64,000 nt of DNA, taken from NCBI RefSeq assembly GCF_007049795.1, contig NZ_SCFY01000014.1:109880-173879 (forward strand), read 5' to 3'. The notes beneath the pieces were generated by a model. That model worked only from the letters and a program-made list of their open reading frames with translations, was not told the DNA's origin and did not search any database. The first letter of the stretch is position 1; each line of letters begins with the position of its first letter. Origin of the DNA: Ectopseudomonas mendocina (GTDB lineage Bacteria; Pseudomonadota; Gammaproteobacteria; Pseudomonadales; Pseudomonadaceae). Of the stretch, positions 55,679 through 63,930 are shown one piece after another. Both the position numbers and the translations under genes were made by a program.

Positions 55679-56958
55679 TCCTCGTATGCCCCCAGCTCAC
55701 GCAGCTTGTCGAGCACGCGTTGAGCATTCCCATCATCCAAATGGTTGAAAAAAAGTTTCCTGCACAAGTGGTAGCGCTCGTTAGCGACCTGAACACCATC
55801 AGCCAGTTCTTGATCGAGTGTTTGTAGCAGATTGTCGAAATCAGTCACCACTGGGCCAGGGAACGCCATATCCATGTCATAGAGCAGGCCGTTTTGCCGG
55901 CTGCGGTAGTGCTCAAGATCATAAGCGAAGCTGACCACCGGCTTGTTCAGATACAACGCGTCGATATACACGGACGAATAGTCGGTCAGCAGCAAGTCTG
56001 CCTCACGCAACACCGCGGCGATCTCGCTGATGACTACATGTCCCAAATCGATAAGGGTTTCGCCGTCCAGATGCTGCTCGAGATTGAACAGCCGCTCTCC
56101 CTTGCGAAAGTAGTGCATGCGAAAGCCAAGCACCGCGTTGTGCTGGCGCAGCAAGGCCTTGAGGCGAATCACTTGCTCCTCGCTGAACTGATAGCACTCG
56201 GCCCCCGCGAAAGCGTCTTCCCGGAAAGTCGGGGCGTACACCAGCAAGCGGCGCTTCCCCTTGAGACTGCGGATCGTCTCGACTTCCTCACGCAGAAAGC
56301 GTGGCAATACCATATCAGCCATCAACAAGAAGTCGTTGCGCGGCAAGCCGGTGATCCATACCCGCTCCGGTGGCAAGGGGTGAAAAGTCGCCGCCATCGC
56401 GTAGCTATCGACATCAGATGAGGCGATAAGGCCGGCGTAGTGGCGCCGCTCCCGACGCCGGAACGCGACCCGGTCAGCGCGCTGACGCTGCTCTGGATTG
56501 GCCAGAGCGAAAAGCCGCTTGAGTGGAATGCCATGCCAGAGGTTGACCAGTATGCGGCGAGTCAGGCTCGGTCTGACAACGCTGAAGCTGCCATCGCGCC
56601 AACGCCAAGACATGTCCAGCGCTATCGCATTGGTCAGCAGATACATCCCGCAACGAGCCAGTTCATGTAAACCACGCAGGCTTTGTACATCGATCACCTC
56701 GGTATTGCAGGCATCGTCCAAGCGCAAATCTGCGGCTAAATCGCGGGTGAACACTCGTTTATGGATACGCGGATCGCGCTTCACCGCTTCGAACATCGCC
56801 CGTGAGTTTTCCACCAACTGACTGGGCTTGAGCGGATGCACGAAGAATGCCCAGTGATTGGTGCGCTTGGCCGTCAACCGATCGTACAGCCACCACAACG
56901 GCAGAATCAGCCAGACGGCCAGGCGCTTATGCCGAATGGGTATGGCCCAGCGGCTCAT
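55675..56958 (-). CDS. CDP-glycerol glycerophosphotransferase-family (TagB/TagF-like) protein
   Basis: 427 residues. The N-terminus has a membrane-associating hydrophobic/basic segment (RLAVWLILPLWWLYDRL). The GT-B fold contains LVNLWHGIPLKRLFAL, the family motif RNDFLLM, LLVYAPTFREDAFAG, LGHVVISEIAAVL, and the LLLTDYSSVYIDALYLNKPV motif of the polyglycerolphosphate-transferase family. Substrates outside Gram-positives are often unknown. It overlaps its neighbours by four bases on both sides, so it is part of the same sugar-modification unit. Confidence 0.85.
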   Translation of the reverse strand: MSRWAIPIRHKRLAVWLILPLWWLYDRLTAKRTNHWAFFVHPLKPSQLVENSRAMFEAVKRDPRIHKRVFTRDLAADLRLDDACNTEVIDVQSLRGLHELARCGMYLLTNAIALDMSWRWRDGSFSVVRPSLTRRILVNLWHGIPLKRLFALANPEQRQRADRVAFRRRERRHYAGLIASSDVDSYAMAATFHPLPPERVWITGLPRNDFLLMADMVLPRFLREEVETIRSLKGKRRLLVYAPTFREDAFAGAECYQFSEEQVIRLKALLRQHNAVLGFRMHYFRKGERLFNLEQHLDGETLIDLGHVVISEIAAVLREADLLLTDYSSVYIDALYLNKPVVSFAYDLEHYRSRQNGLLYDMDMAFPGPVVTDFDNLLQTLDQELADGVQVANERYHLCRKLFFNHLDDGNAQRVLDKLRELGAYEE

Positions 56959-58226
56959 GGGAACAGCAACTCCAGCGCATCAACGTCAAACACGGGAATA
57001 CCACAGTTGCGTGCCACGTCCATACGCTCGGGAAAATGGTTGTCGACAAAAATAGCAGCGCCCTCGATCACCGAGGATTTCGCTTCACCGGCCCGCAGAT
57101 GAATGATGCGATCGAACAGCGATTCGGCGATCCGCGCCTCGGCCAGAGCGGCACGCAGATCCCCTTCGTGGCGAGTGAGCAGAATCAGGCGCTTGCCCAT
57201 TTCCAGCAGGCGATAGACAAAGCGCATGGCCTGCGGATTAGCGCGCCCGGCGCAGACCAAGGTATCGTCGAAATCCAGATAGGCCGTATCGAAATCATGG
57301 GTCAGCTCGGCATGGCTGACCAGCCGGCGTTCCACCAGGGTCATGCGAGGCTCGGCCAGAATCGTCAGATCACGCTCCATATAATCCTGCACAGCCATCA
57401 GCGGCAGGTTCACTCCCGCAGCGCGCTGCACGACCGAACCACTGGATAACCGGCAACTGACCTCCAGCAACTTGAACTGTCCAGCAGCATCACGCTTGAG
57501 CTGGAAGAACCAGGGCCCACGCAGTTTCAGTCGCTGATGGATGGCCGCAGCGATCTGCCCGATCTCATCGCTAACCAGTAGACGCCGTGACCGTGTGGCA
57601 ATGCCTCCCATGATCCGCTCGCGACTGCGCGGGCCAACATAAAGCAGGCGTCCACACCGGTCGCTGAAGCAGTCAACGGTCAGTTCCTCACCCGGCAGAT
57701 ATTCACAGATCAGTGGTTGTTCAAGAACAGCCAAGACCGCCTCGGCTGCCGTGCGATCAGACGCCAGCGTCACTCCCTGGCCACCCTGCCCTTGGTCAGG
57801 CTTGAGTAACACCGGCCAAGCCTCGACTTCATCCAGGCTGCCAAACAACCTGGGTAGCCATGGCTCACCGGCTAGCTGCGCATAAGTCGCCAATTTGCTG
57901 CGGGCAGTCTGCGCACTGTGCGGATCGCCATTGACCAAGTGCACGCCCCAGGCCGGGATGCGCGGTGCCAGGTAGGCCATCACGCTGTCATGGGTAGCGA
58001 AGACCAGATCTATACCCCAGCGAACCAGCAGCTCAGTGAAACGAGCATCGAACTGCGTATCGGAGATATTCGGTAGCTCTGCGTAACGCGTAAAACTCAT
58101 GCGGCCATGATCGTCTCGGCTAGACGCGCCATATAGCTCGACAGGTAGCGAGCGTCCTAAGGCCTGACCAATTTCCAGCCCCACTTCACTGCCACACGGC
58201 AGCACCAGAACCTTGATGCGTCTCAT
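56955..58226 (-). CDS. ATP-grasp ligase fused to a HAD-family hydrolase domain
   Basis: 423 residues. Residues 1-290 form a PylC/carbamoyl-phosphate-synthase-like ATP-grasp enzyme: the N-terminal lobe (VLPCGSEVGLEIGQAL), the ATP-binding segment PVLLKPDQGQGGQGVTLA, and the acidic metal site LLEVSCRLSSGSV. Residues about 305-420 are a HAD domain (motif I YLDFDDTLV, motif II LILLTRHEGD, motif III/IV region AAIFVDNHFPERM). Such a fusion would couple ligation of a carboxylate to an amine with a phosphatase step. Substrates unknown. It overlaps both neighbours by four bases. Confidence 0.85.
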   Translation of the reverse strand: MRRIKVLVLPCGSEVGLEIGQALGRSLPVELYGASSRDDHGRMSFTRYAELPNISDTQFDARFTELLVRWGIDLVFATHDSVMAYLAPRIPAWGVHLVNGDPHSAQTARSKLATYAQLAGEPWLPRLFGSLDEVEAWPVLLKPDQGQGGQGVTLASDRTAAEAVLAVLEQPLICEYLPGEELTVDCFSDRCGRLLYVGPRSRERIMGGIATRSRRLLVSDEIGQIAAAIHQRLKLRGPWFFQLKRDAAGQFKLLEVSCRLSSGSVVQRAAGVNLPLMAVQDYMERDLTILAEPRMTLVERRLVSHAELTHDFDTAYLDFDDTLVCAGRANPQAMRFVYRLLEMGKRLILLTRHEGDLRAALAEARIAESLFDRIIHLRAGEAKSSVIEGAAIFVDNHFPERMDVARNCGIPVFDVDALELLFP

Positions 58227-58918
58227 GCGGCCTCCAGCAGATCGAAGTCCCGCAACATCTCACGCACCCGCTCACGCTCGTTGTGCATCAATACATCAAT
58301 GATCGAGAGCCCCGGAACGAATGCTTCTGCACCCTGCTCGTATTCCGTGAAACGATTGCGCAGGAACCGCAAACGCACACCCTGCGCGGCGAAAGACTGG
58401 CCGTCATACAGTTCCTGCCCACCTGCCGCATTGTGGTAGGTGCTGGCCTCAAAATGACGGCATAGATTCATGATGCGCTGCTCGCCACGAGCCATCGTGC
58501 ATGGCAACGTCGAGGCTGCCTGGCTGGAAAATGGCAACGCCAGATACTCGAACACCGAACGTACCGAGGCGGCATTCTTGATGGCGACATTGGACTCGGG
58601 CATCCGGCAGATCGACTCGACCATGGCGAATACCTCATTAAAGAAAGGTGCACGGTGGTAGGCGTGACGCAACTGCAGGAGAAACGTGTCGAACGCCCCG
58701 GTAAAATGATGCTCATTGATCCGGCGATTCTGACTGGCCCGCTCCACAGCGATGCTGAAAGTGTAAGGCCGCCCGTCCAGCAAAATGCGATTGCGGTTGA
58801 TGAAGCCCTTCTTGATATAGCTGACATCATCGAGAAAAACGAAGTGGTCAACACTGGCAGCCAACTGAAAATAGCCCAGATACGGAAACAGGTAAGGCTG
58901 CATCACCCCGAGAATCAC
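58223..58918 (-). CDS. WbqC family protein
   Basis: 231 residues with the WbqC signature: MQPYLFPYLGYFQLAASVD at the N-terminus, VFLDDVSYIKKGFINRNRI, and the C-terminal SIIDVLMHNERERVREML. WbqC proteins occur in O-antigen and flagellin-glycan loci, often beside VioA-type aminotransferases, and are suspected N-acyl/aminoacyl transferases acting on amino sugars. Overlaps the aminotransferase gene and the ATP-grasp gene by four bases. Confidence 0.9.
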   Translation of the reverse strand: MILGVMQPYLFPYLGYFQLAASVDHFVFLDDVSYIKKGFINRNRILLDGRPYTFSIAVERASQNRRINEHHFTGAFDTFLLQLRHAYHRAPFFNEVFAMVESICRMPESNVAIKNAASVRSVFEYLALPFSSQAASTLPCTMARGEQRIMNLCRHFEASTYHNAAGGQELYDGQSFAAQGVRLRFLRNRFTEYEQGAEAFVPGLSIIDVLMHNERERVREMLRDFDLLEAA

Positions 58919-59940
58919 TGCCCTCCGGCCTCGCTGATGAGCTGACAGATCAACTCCACATCATCATCCGTCAGATCAGGATGAATCGGCAGGCAGATGA
59001 CTTTGCTCGCAATGCTTCGAGCGACCGGCAGGTTGGCCGGCTCTGCCGAGGACAGACCACGGTACATCGGGAAATCGCTGATCAGCGGGTAAAAATAGCG
59101 CCGAGCCAAAATATCGTTGTCACGCAAGTGTTGATACAGCTCATCTCTCGACAGCAGGAACTCTACTTCGACCAGAATTGGAAAATAGGCGTGATTGCTG
59201 TTGTCGATCAAACCACTCAGGCAGCGTATCCCATCAAAGCCGGCGAGCCGCTCACGGTAAAGACGATCGATCTGCTTGCGTCGCGCCAGCGCCTGATCGA
59301 TGTACTGCAACTGCAGCAGGCCGAAGGCGGCATTGATCTCACTCATTTTGCCGTTGATGCCGGGAGCGACCACCGTGGTTTCGTTGACGAATCCAAAGTT
59401 CTTCAAGTGGCCGATACGCCGGTAGGTCTTCGCATCCGGGCAGATGATCGCCCCGCCTTCGAAGGTATTGAACACTTTGGTGGCATGAAAGCTGAGCACG
59501 CTCAGATCCCCATGGCGCAGAATACTGCCACCTTCGTCGCGGACACCAAAAGCATGTGCCGCATCGTAAATCACCCGCAGGTTATAGGTATCCGCAATAC
59601 GCTGGATGGCCGCCACATCGCAGGGCATGCCATAGCAATGCACCGGCATGATCGCAGTGGTCGAAGGCGTGATGGCGGCCTCGACCTTCAACGGGTCAAG
59701 GTTCAGTGAAACCGGGTCAATATCGACGAACACCGGCTTGACCCCGTTCCACAGCAGCGAATGAGCAGTAGCGACGAAAGAATATGGCGTAGTTATGACC
59801 TCACCAGTCACTCGCAACGCCTGCAAGGCCGTAACCAACGCCAGAGTACCGTTGGCAAACAGCGCCAGATGTTCGACATCCAGGTACTCGCACAAGGCTT
59901 TCTCCAGCGCCTGGTGCATGTCGCCACCATTGGTGAGCAT
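58915..59940 (-). CDS. DegT/DnrJ/EryC1/StrS-family (VioA-like) sugar aminotransferase; start uncertain
   Basis: 341 residues from the first in-frame ATG. PLP-enzyme motifs: FANGTLALVTALQALRVTGE, ITTPYSFVATAHS, the Asp pair region IYDAAHAFGV, and the Schiff-base Lys in LSFHATKVFNTFEGGA. It resembles dTDP-4-amino-4,6-dideoxyglucose transaminases (VioA type), which make viosamine for flagellin glycans of other pseudomonads. The ATG is internal to the conserved N-terminus: the missing 29 codons are present in frame upstream but without a canonical start (see the separate entry). Confidence 0.85.
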   Translation of the reverse strand: MLTNGGDMHQALEKALCEYLDVEHLALFANGTLALVTALQALRVTGEVITTPYSFVATAHSLLWNGVKPVFVDIDPVSLNLDPLKVEAAITPSTTAIMPVHCYGMPCDVAAIQRIADTYNLRVIYDAAHAFGVRDEGGSILRHGDLSVLSFHATKVFNTFEGGAIICPDAKTYRRIGHLKNFGFVNETTVVAPGINGKMSEINAAFGLLQLQYIDQALARRKQIDRLYRERLAGFDGIRCLSGLIDNSNHAYFPILVEVEFLLSRDELYQHLRDNDILARRYFYPLISDFPMYRGLSSAEPANLPVARSIASKVICLPIHPDLTDDDVELICQLISEAGGQ

Positions 59941-60027
59941 GCGACTGGCCCAAATTCGCTCTAGATAAGGGACGAACTTTTCCAGAGGTGGAAGAAGGGG
60001 GCTGGTGACGGTGATGGGCGTTTTGAT
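59941..60027 (-). other. In-frame conserved N-terminal extension of the aminotransferase with no canonical start codon
   Basis: From an ATC at 60025-60027 the same frame reads IKTPITVTSPLLPPLEKF and on through VPYLERIWASR into the annotated Met, with no stop. This PxxPPLEx-FxPYLExIW block is the normal beginning of VioA-type enzymes. AAGGGGA lies six bases before the ATC, ideally placed as a ribosome binding site and overlapping the manC stop (TAG at 60031-60033). No ATG, GTG or TTG exists in the 29 codons. Confidence 0.7.
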
Positions 60028-60030
60028 TTT

Positions 60031-61515
60031 CTATCCCCTTTCGAGATTCTGACTCGTTATCGCTGGCGCAGCACAGGATTCGCCACGATCATTTTCCACG
60101 CCGGGACAGCGTCCATAACTATCTGAAAATCTAACGATGTCGTCCTCACCCAAATAAGCTCCGGATTGTACCTCTATGAGCTCCAGCGGTATTTTTCCGG
60201 GATTCTCCAGCGAATGGAGTTGGCCCACCGGGATATAGGTAGACTGGTTTTCAGTCAGCAGGTAGCTCCTCTCACCCTGAGTAATACGGGCCGTACCACT
60301 GACCACAACCCAGTGCTCGGCCCGGTGATGGTGCATCTGCAGGGAAAGCTTTGCTCCCGGCCGCACAGTAATGCGCTTCACCTGATAACGCTCATCCCGG
60401 TCAATGGCATCATAAGTACCCCATGGCCGATACACCTCACGATGTTCAACAGCCTCTGTACGCCCCTGCGCCAACAACCGCTCGACAATTTGTTTGACAT
60501 TTTGCACTTCACTCTTGCGAGCTACCAGCACGGCATCCCTGGTTTCAACCACGACCAGATCACTAACCCCCACCGTTGCCACCAGACGGTGACCCGCATA
60601 CACATAATTGCCAGTACCGGACAGCCCTAACACGTCCCCTTGCGATACGTTACCTGACTCGTCTTTGGAGCTGACCTCCCATAAGGAAGACCAGGAGCCA
60701 ATGTCACTCCAACCCGCATCAAGCGGCACCATAACTGCAGCATTGGTCTTCTCCATGACGGCGTAATCAATGGAGTCAGCAGGACTGGACTGGAAAGCGG
60801 CTGCATTTACACGGATAAATACACTATCCTCTTCCATGCCCTCCAAGGCGAGATGACAAGCCTCCATCATCTGCGGCTGGAAAAACTGTAACTCCTTCAA
60901 ATAGCTCGACGCTCTAAACATGAACATTCCGCTATTCCAGACATAGTCACCGCTTTGCACATAGCATTGAGCCGTTTGCGCATCGGGCTTCTCTACGAAA
61001 CATGAAATACCAAAACCACTTCCAAGTGGCTCTCCTTGTTTGATGTAACCATAACCCGTCTCAGCACATACTGGCGGTACCCCGAAGATAACAAGCTTGC
61101 CCTGCTCAGCCAGCCCCACAGCCGCATTTACCGAAGCCCGAAACGCTTCAGGTTGCTGAACCAAATGATCGGCAGGCATGACCAGCAGAACAGGATCACT
61201 CCCGTCACGTGTTGCCCAGAGCGCAGCTAAGGCGATAGCAGGAGCGGTGTTGCGACCTACCGGCTCCAATATGATGCGCGATTCTTCACGGCCGATCAGT
61301 CTAAGCTGCTCGGCAGCAACAAAGCGATGCTCCTCATTGCAGAGCACCAAGGGATCGAGTGCAGCCACACCTTCAATACGTTGTACCGCTGCCTGCAACA
61401 GGGATCCATCCACCCCGCCCAGCGACAAGAACTGCTTGGGATATTGCCCTCTTGAGAGCGGCCAGAGACGAGAACCCGAACCTCCAGCTAAAATCACAGG
61501 GAGAATGCTCGCCAT
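60031..61515 (-). CDS. manC: Mannose-1-phosphate guanylyltransferase/mannose-6-phosphate isomerase (bifunctional)
   Basis: 494 residues: N-terminal nucleotidyltransferase (ILPVILAGGSGSRLWPLSRG, YPKQFLSLGG) and C-terminal type II PMI cupin (RPWGTYDAIDRDERYQVKRI, SLQMHHHRAEHWVVVSGTA). It makes GDP-mannose, the precursor for GDP-colitose with Gmd, ColD and ColC. The ATG at 61515 (MASILPVILAGG) is chosen over an upstream start 21 codons earlier. Confidence 0.95.
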   Translation of the reverse strand: MASILPVILAGGSGSRLWPLSRGQYPKQFLSLGGVDGSLLQAAVQRIEGVAALDPLVLCNEEHRFVAAEQLRLIGREESRIILEPVGRNTAPAIALAALWATRDGSDPVLLVMPADHLVQQPEAFRASVNAAVGLAEQGKLVIFGVPPVCAETGYGYIKQGEPLGSGFGISCFVEKPDAQTAQCYVQSGDYVWNSGMFMFRASSYLKELQFFQPQMMEACHLALEGMEEDSVFIRVNAAAFQSSPADSIDYAVMEKTNAAVMVPLDAGWSDIGSWSSLWEVSSKDESGNVSQGDVLGLSGTGNYVYAGHRLVATVGVSDLVVVETRDAVLVARKSEVQNVKQIVERLLAQGRTEAVEHREVYRPWGTYDAIDRDERYQVKRITVRPGAKLSLQMHHHRAEHWVVVSGTARITQGERSYLLTENQSTYIPVGQLHSLENPGKIPLELIEVQSGAYLGEDDIVRFSDSYGRCPGVENDRGESCAAPAITSQNLERG

Positions 61516-61570
61516 ATTTCCATCCTGCCATACCAGTGGAGCGTAATTAAAACTGCCTGCAAAAAACGGG

Positions 61571-62731
61571 TCAGGCAACCAATTTTCGCAGACTCATAAT
61601 CTGATTACTTAACGAGTAATGATGATTACCGACAAAAAAACCATTCTTATCAATATATTCGGCGTTATTCAAAACCCCGTGCGTTGAATAGTCGAACCAT
61701 TTTAACACTTCGTTTTTTGCAAAATTTCCAGCCACAATTGGCCGAACATCAATACCGCTTACCGTCAATTTCTCGACCAACTCTGCACGAGAAATTGGCG
61801 CATCTTCACTCAGTATCAAAGAGAAGCCAAACCAACTGCTCTGGCCAATTTCTTTCTGGGTCTGTAGCCAAGGATGAGTAGCAAAACAATCGGCAAAAAT
61901 CTGTGCATTTTCACGCCGGGCAGCGAGCATGGCCGGGAGTTTTCTCAATTGCTCCTGCCCTATCGCACCACTCATCTCCAGCGGGCGTAGGTTGTAACCT
62001 GGCAGAACGAAACGGAAAGACTCATCGAAAGCGCTCGCACTCTTCTCTCCACATACCCGGTTATGCGTTGGCAGGTTCCGCGTCCAGCCATGAGCACGCA
62101 GGCACAGCATGATGTGGTAAAGCTCCTCATCATCAGTGACAATCAGGCCACCCTCCATAGTCGAGATGTGGTGACTGAAAAAACTGCTGAAACTTCCCAT
62201 CACTCCATGAGTACCTGCCTGGCGGTCAGAAAAAACTGCGCCCATAGATTCGCAGTTGTCTTCAAGAAGAAGAATATCACGATCCGCGATAACGCTATTG
62301 ATAGCTGAAAAATCATTAGGATTACCCAATAAATTTACAGCCATAATAGCGCGAGTCCTGTCACTTATCGCCGCCGCCAACTGCTCAATATCGAAATTCA
62401 ATGTCTCCCGGTCAACATCAACAAATTTCAGGTGTAACCCATACTGTTGCAAGGGGGAGTAAGTAGTACTCCAAGAAACAGCAGGAACGATTACCTCATC
62501 ACCGCGCCGGAAGGGAGCATTCTCTCTGAAAAACAGAGCAGCAACCATTAGTAGATTTGCCGAAGACCCAGAATTCACCATAACGGCATATCGACTTCCC
62601 ACCCACTTTAGAAAATCACTTTCAAAAGTAGCTACTTCTCGCCCCATACTGAAAACCCCGGACTGAATCACACGCTGAATTGCAGAATACTCTGCTTCAT
62701 CCCACGTACTACTCGCCAGCGGATAATTCAT
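61571..62731 (-). CDS. colD: ColD, GDP-4-keto-6-deoxy-D-mannose 3-dehydratase
   Basis: 386 residues, DegT-fold PLP/PMP enzyme in which the usual Schiff-base Lys is His (SSFFSHHISTMEGGLIVTDD), the hallmark of ColD (His188 in E. coli) and of E1-type dehydratases. The opening MNYPLASSTWDEAEYSAIQ and the segment VPAVSWSTTYSPLQQYGL closely match what I remember of E. coli ColD. It removes the C3 hydroxyl of GDP-4-keto-6-deoxymannose. Codon usage and base composition look more AT-rich than the flagellar genes, suggesting transfer. Confidence 0.92.
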   Translation of the reverse strand: MNYPLASSTWDEAEYSAIQRVIQSGVFSMGREVATFESDFLKWVGSRYAVMVNSGSSANLLMVAALFFRENAPFRRGDEVIVPAVSWSTTYSPLQQYGLHLKFVDVDRETLNFDIEQLAAAISDRTRAIMAVNLLGNPNDFSAINSVIADRDILLLEDNCESMGAVFSDRQAGTHGVMGSFSSFFSHHISTMEGGLIVTDDEELYHIMLCLRAHGWTRNLPTHNRVCGEKSASAFDESFRFVLPGYNLRPLEMSGAIGQEQLRKLPAMLAARRENAQIFADCFATHPWLQTQKEIGQSSWFGFSLILSEDAPISRAELVEKLTVSGIDVRPIVAGNFAKNEVLKWFDYSTHGVLNNAEYIDKNGFFVGNHHYSLSNQIMSLRKLVA

Positions 62732-62733
62732 TA

Positions 62734-63657
62734 TTACTCTCCTAGAAGTGCGAGATAGTAGTCATAAGTACTCTGCAACCCCTGTTTCAGGGAAACTTCT
62801 GGCGTCCACCCCCAAGCGCGCGCCCTATCAATATTACACAGTTTACGGCGCATCCCGGCTGGCTTGCTCTGGTCATGTTCGAAGCGCCCTCGATAGCCGA
62901 CGACCTCCGCAGCTGACTGGTAATACTCATTTACCGTATAATCCCGCCCCAAGCCTATATTCATGAGATCAGGTAAGCTATCGAACTCACTGACAGCCTT
63001 TAATAGTGCTTTTGCCAAATCACCAACAAAGAGAAACTCCCGGCGAACTTCACCTGCCCCCCAAATCTCTACAGACTCGCGACCTTCGATCTTAGCCATA
63101 TGAAGCTTATGAATTACCGCCGCAATAAGATGGGAGTGACTCGGGTCAAATTTATCGTATGGACCATACAAATTAGATGGAACAAGGGTCTTGCAAGACA
63201 GGCCTGAATTTTCCTGCTTCATGTAACGCCCCAGAGATGCAACCACTATCTTGGCCAAGGCGTAACCCTCATTGCTAGGCTCCAGCTCTCCTGTCAATAA
63301 GTCTTCTTCACGAAGGTCGCCATCACGATTGCGCGGATACATGCAACTACTGCCCAAGTTCAGAACTCTAGGCACATCAGCCAAGGCAGCAGCCTCCAAC
63401 ACATTACGCCCCATATCCAGATTATCCAGCATAAAACGTACCGGCGCATTCAAATTGGCATGTATACCGCCAACTCGCCCCGCAGCATGAATAATCAGAT
63501 CCGGCTTATGCCTGACGATATAACTGTTGGTTGCGACTGCATCGAGAAGATTTAGCTCGGATCGACCCGGGGCCAGCCATTCATATTCTTGTGCGCCAGC
63601 TGCCAGCAGCAGGTTACAACCAACCATCCCGCTTGCACCAGTCAGTAATATTTTCAT
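62734..63657 (-). CDS. colC: ColC-like GDP-colitose synthase (GDP-fucose synthetase family)
   Basis: 307 residues, short-chain dehydrogenase/epimerase with NADP motif TGASGMVGCNL, the Ser-Tyr-Lys triad (NLGSSCMYP, GYALAKIVV) and the GFS-like AGRVGGIHAN and GAGEVRREFLFVGDLA stretches. Next to colD it most likely epimerises C5 and reduces C4 of GDP-4-keto-3,6-dideoxymannose to GDP-L-colitose; by sequence alone it could be a GDP-L-fucose synthase (WcaG). It is two bases upstream of colD and shares its more AT-rich composition. Confidence 0.82.
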   Translation of the reverse strand: MKILLTGASGMVGCNLLLAAGAQEYEWLAPGRSELNLLDAVATNSYIVRHKPDLIIHAAGRVGGIHANLNAPVRFMLDNLDMGRNVLEAAALADVPRVLNLGSSCMYPRNRDGDLREEDLLTGELEPSNEGYALAKIVVASLGRYMKQENSGLSCKTLVPSNLYGPYDKFDPSHSHLIAAVIHKLHMAKIEGRESVEIWGAGEVRREFLFVGDLAKALLKAVSEFDSLPDLMNIGLGRDYTVNEYYQSAAEVVGYRGRFEHDQSKPAGMRRKLCNIDRARAWGWTPEVSLKQGLQSTYDYYLALLGE

Positions 63658-63663
63658 GGCAAC

Positions 63664-63930
63664 CTAATCGTCCAAGCTCAAAGGTGCAGTATAGCCATGT
63701 CGCGTTAACAGAGCATGCTGACGCGCCAGCAAAAGATCAGCAGCAACCATTTCGGCGCAGAGCTCTTGAACGGTAATCTCCGGAACCCATCCCAATTTAT
63801 TTTTCGCCTTGCTAGGATCCCCCAAAAGCGAATCGACTTCGGCAGGACGAAAATATCGCGAATCAATTCTTACGATGACATCTCCAGGCCTAACAAAAGG
63901 GGCGGCGGCGGCAAAAACTGAGTGCAACAC
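63664..63930 (-). pseudogene. gmd: 3' fragment of gmd, GDP-mannose 4,6-dehydratase, truncated by an IS
   Basis: The last about 80 residues of Gmd are clear: [38 protein letters not shown] and [20 protein letters not shown]. Full Gmd is about 370 residues, so the Rossmann domain and catalytic Thr/Tyr/Lys are missing. Homology stops near 63905-63925, where the sequence changes into the end of an IS30-type element. A GTG/ATG-like start in the remaining frame would only give a non-functional piece. Confidence 0.88.

Noticed and set aside
61571..62731. Perosamine synthase (aminotransferase) for the ColD gene
   Set aside because: Aminotransferases of this fold need the Schiff-base Lys; here the position is His in SHHISTMEGG, which is specific to the 3-dehydratase ColD.
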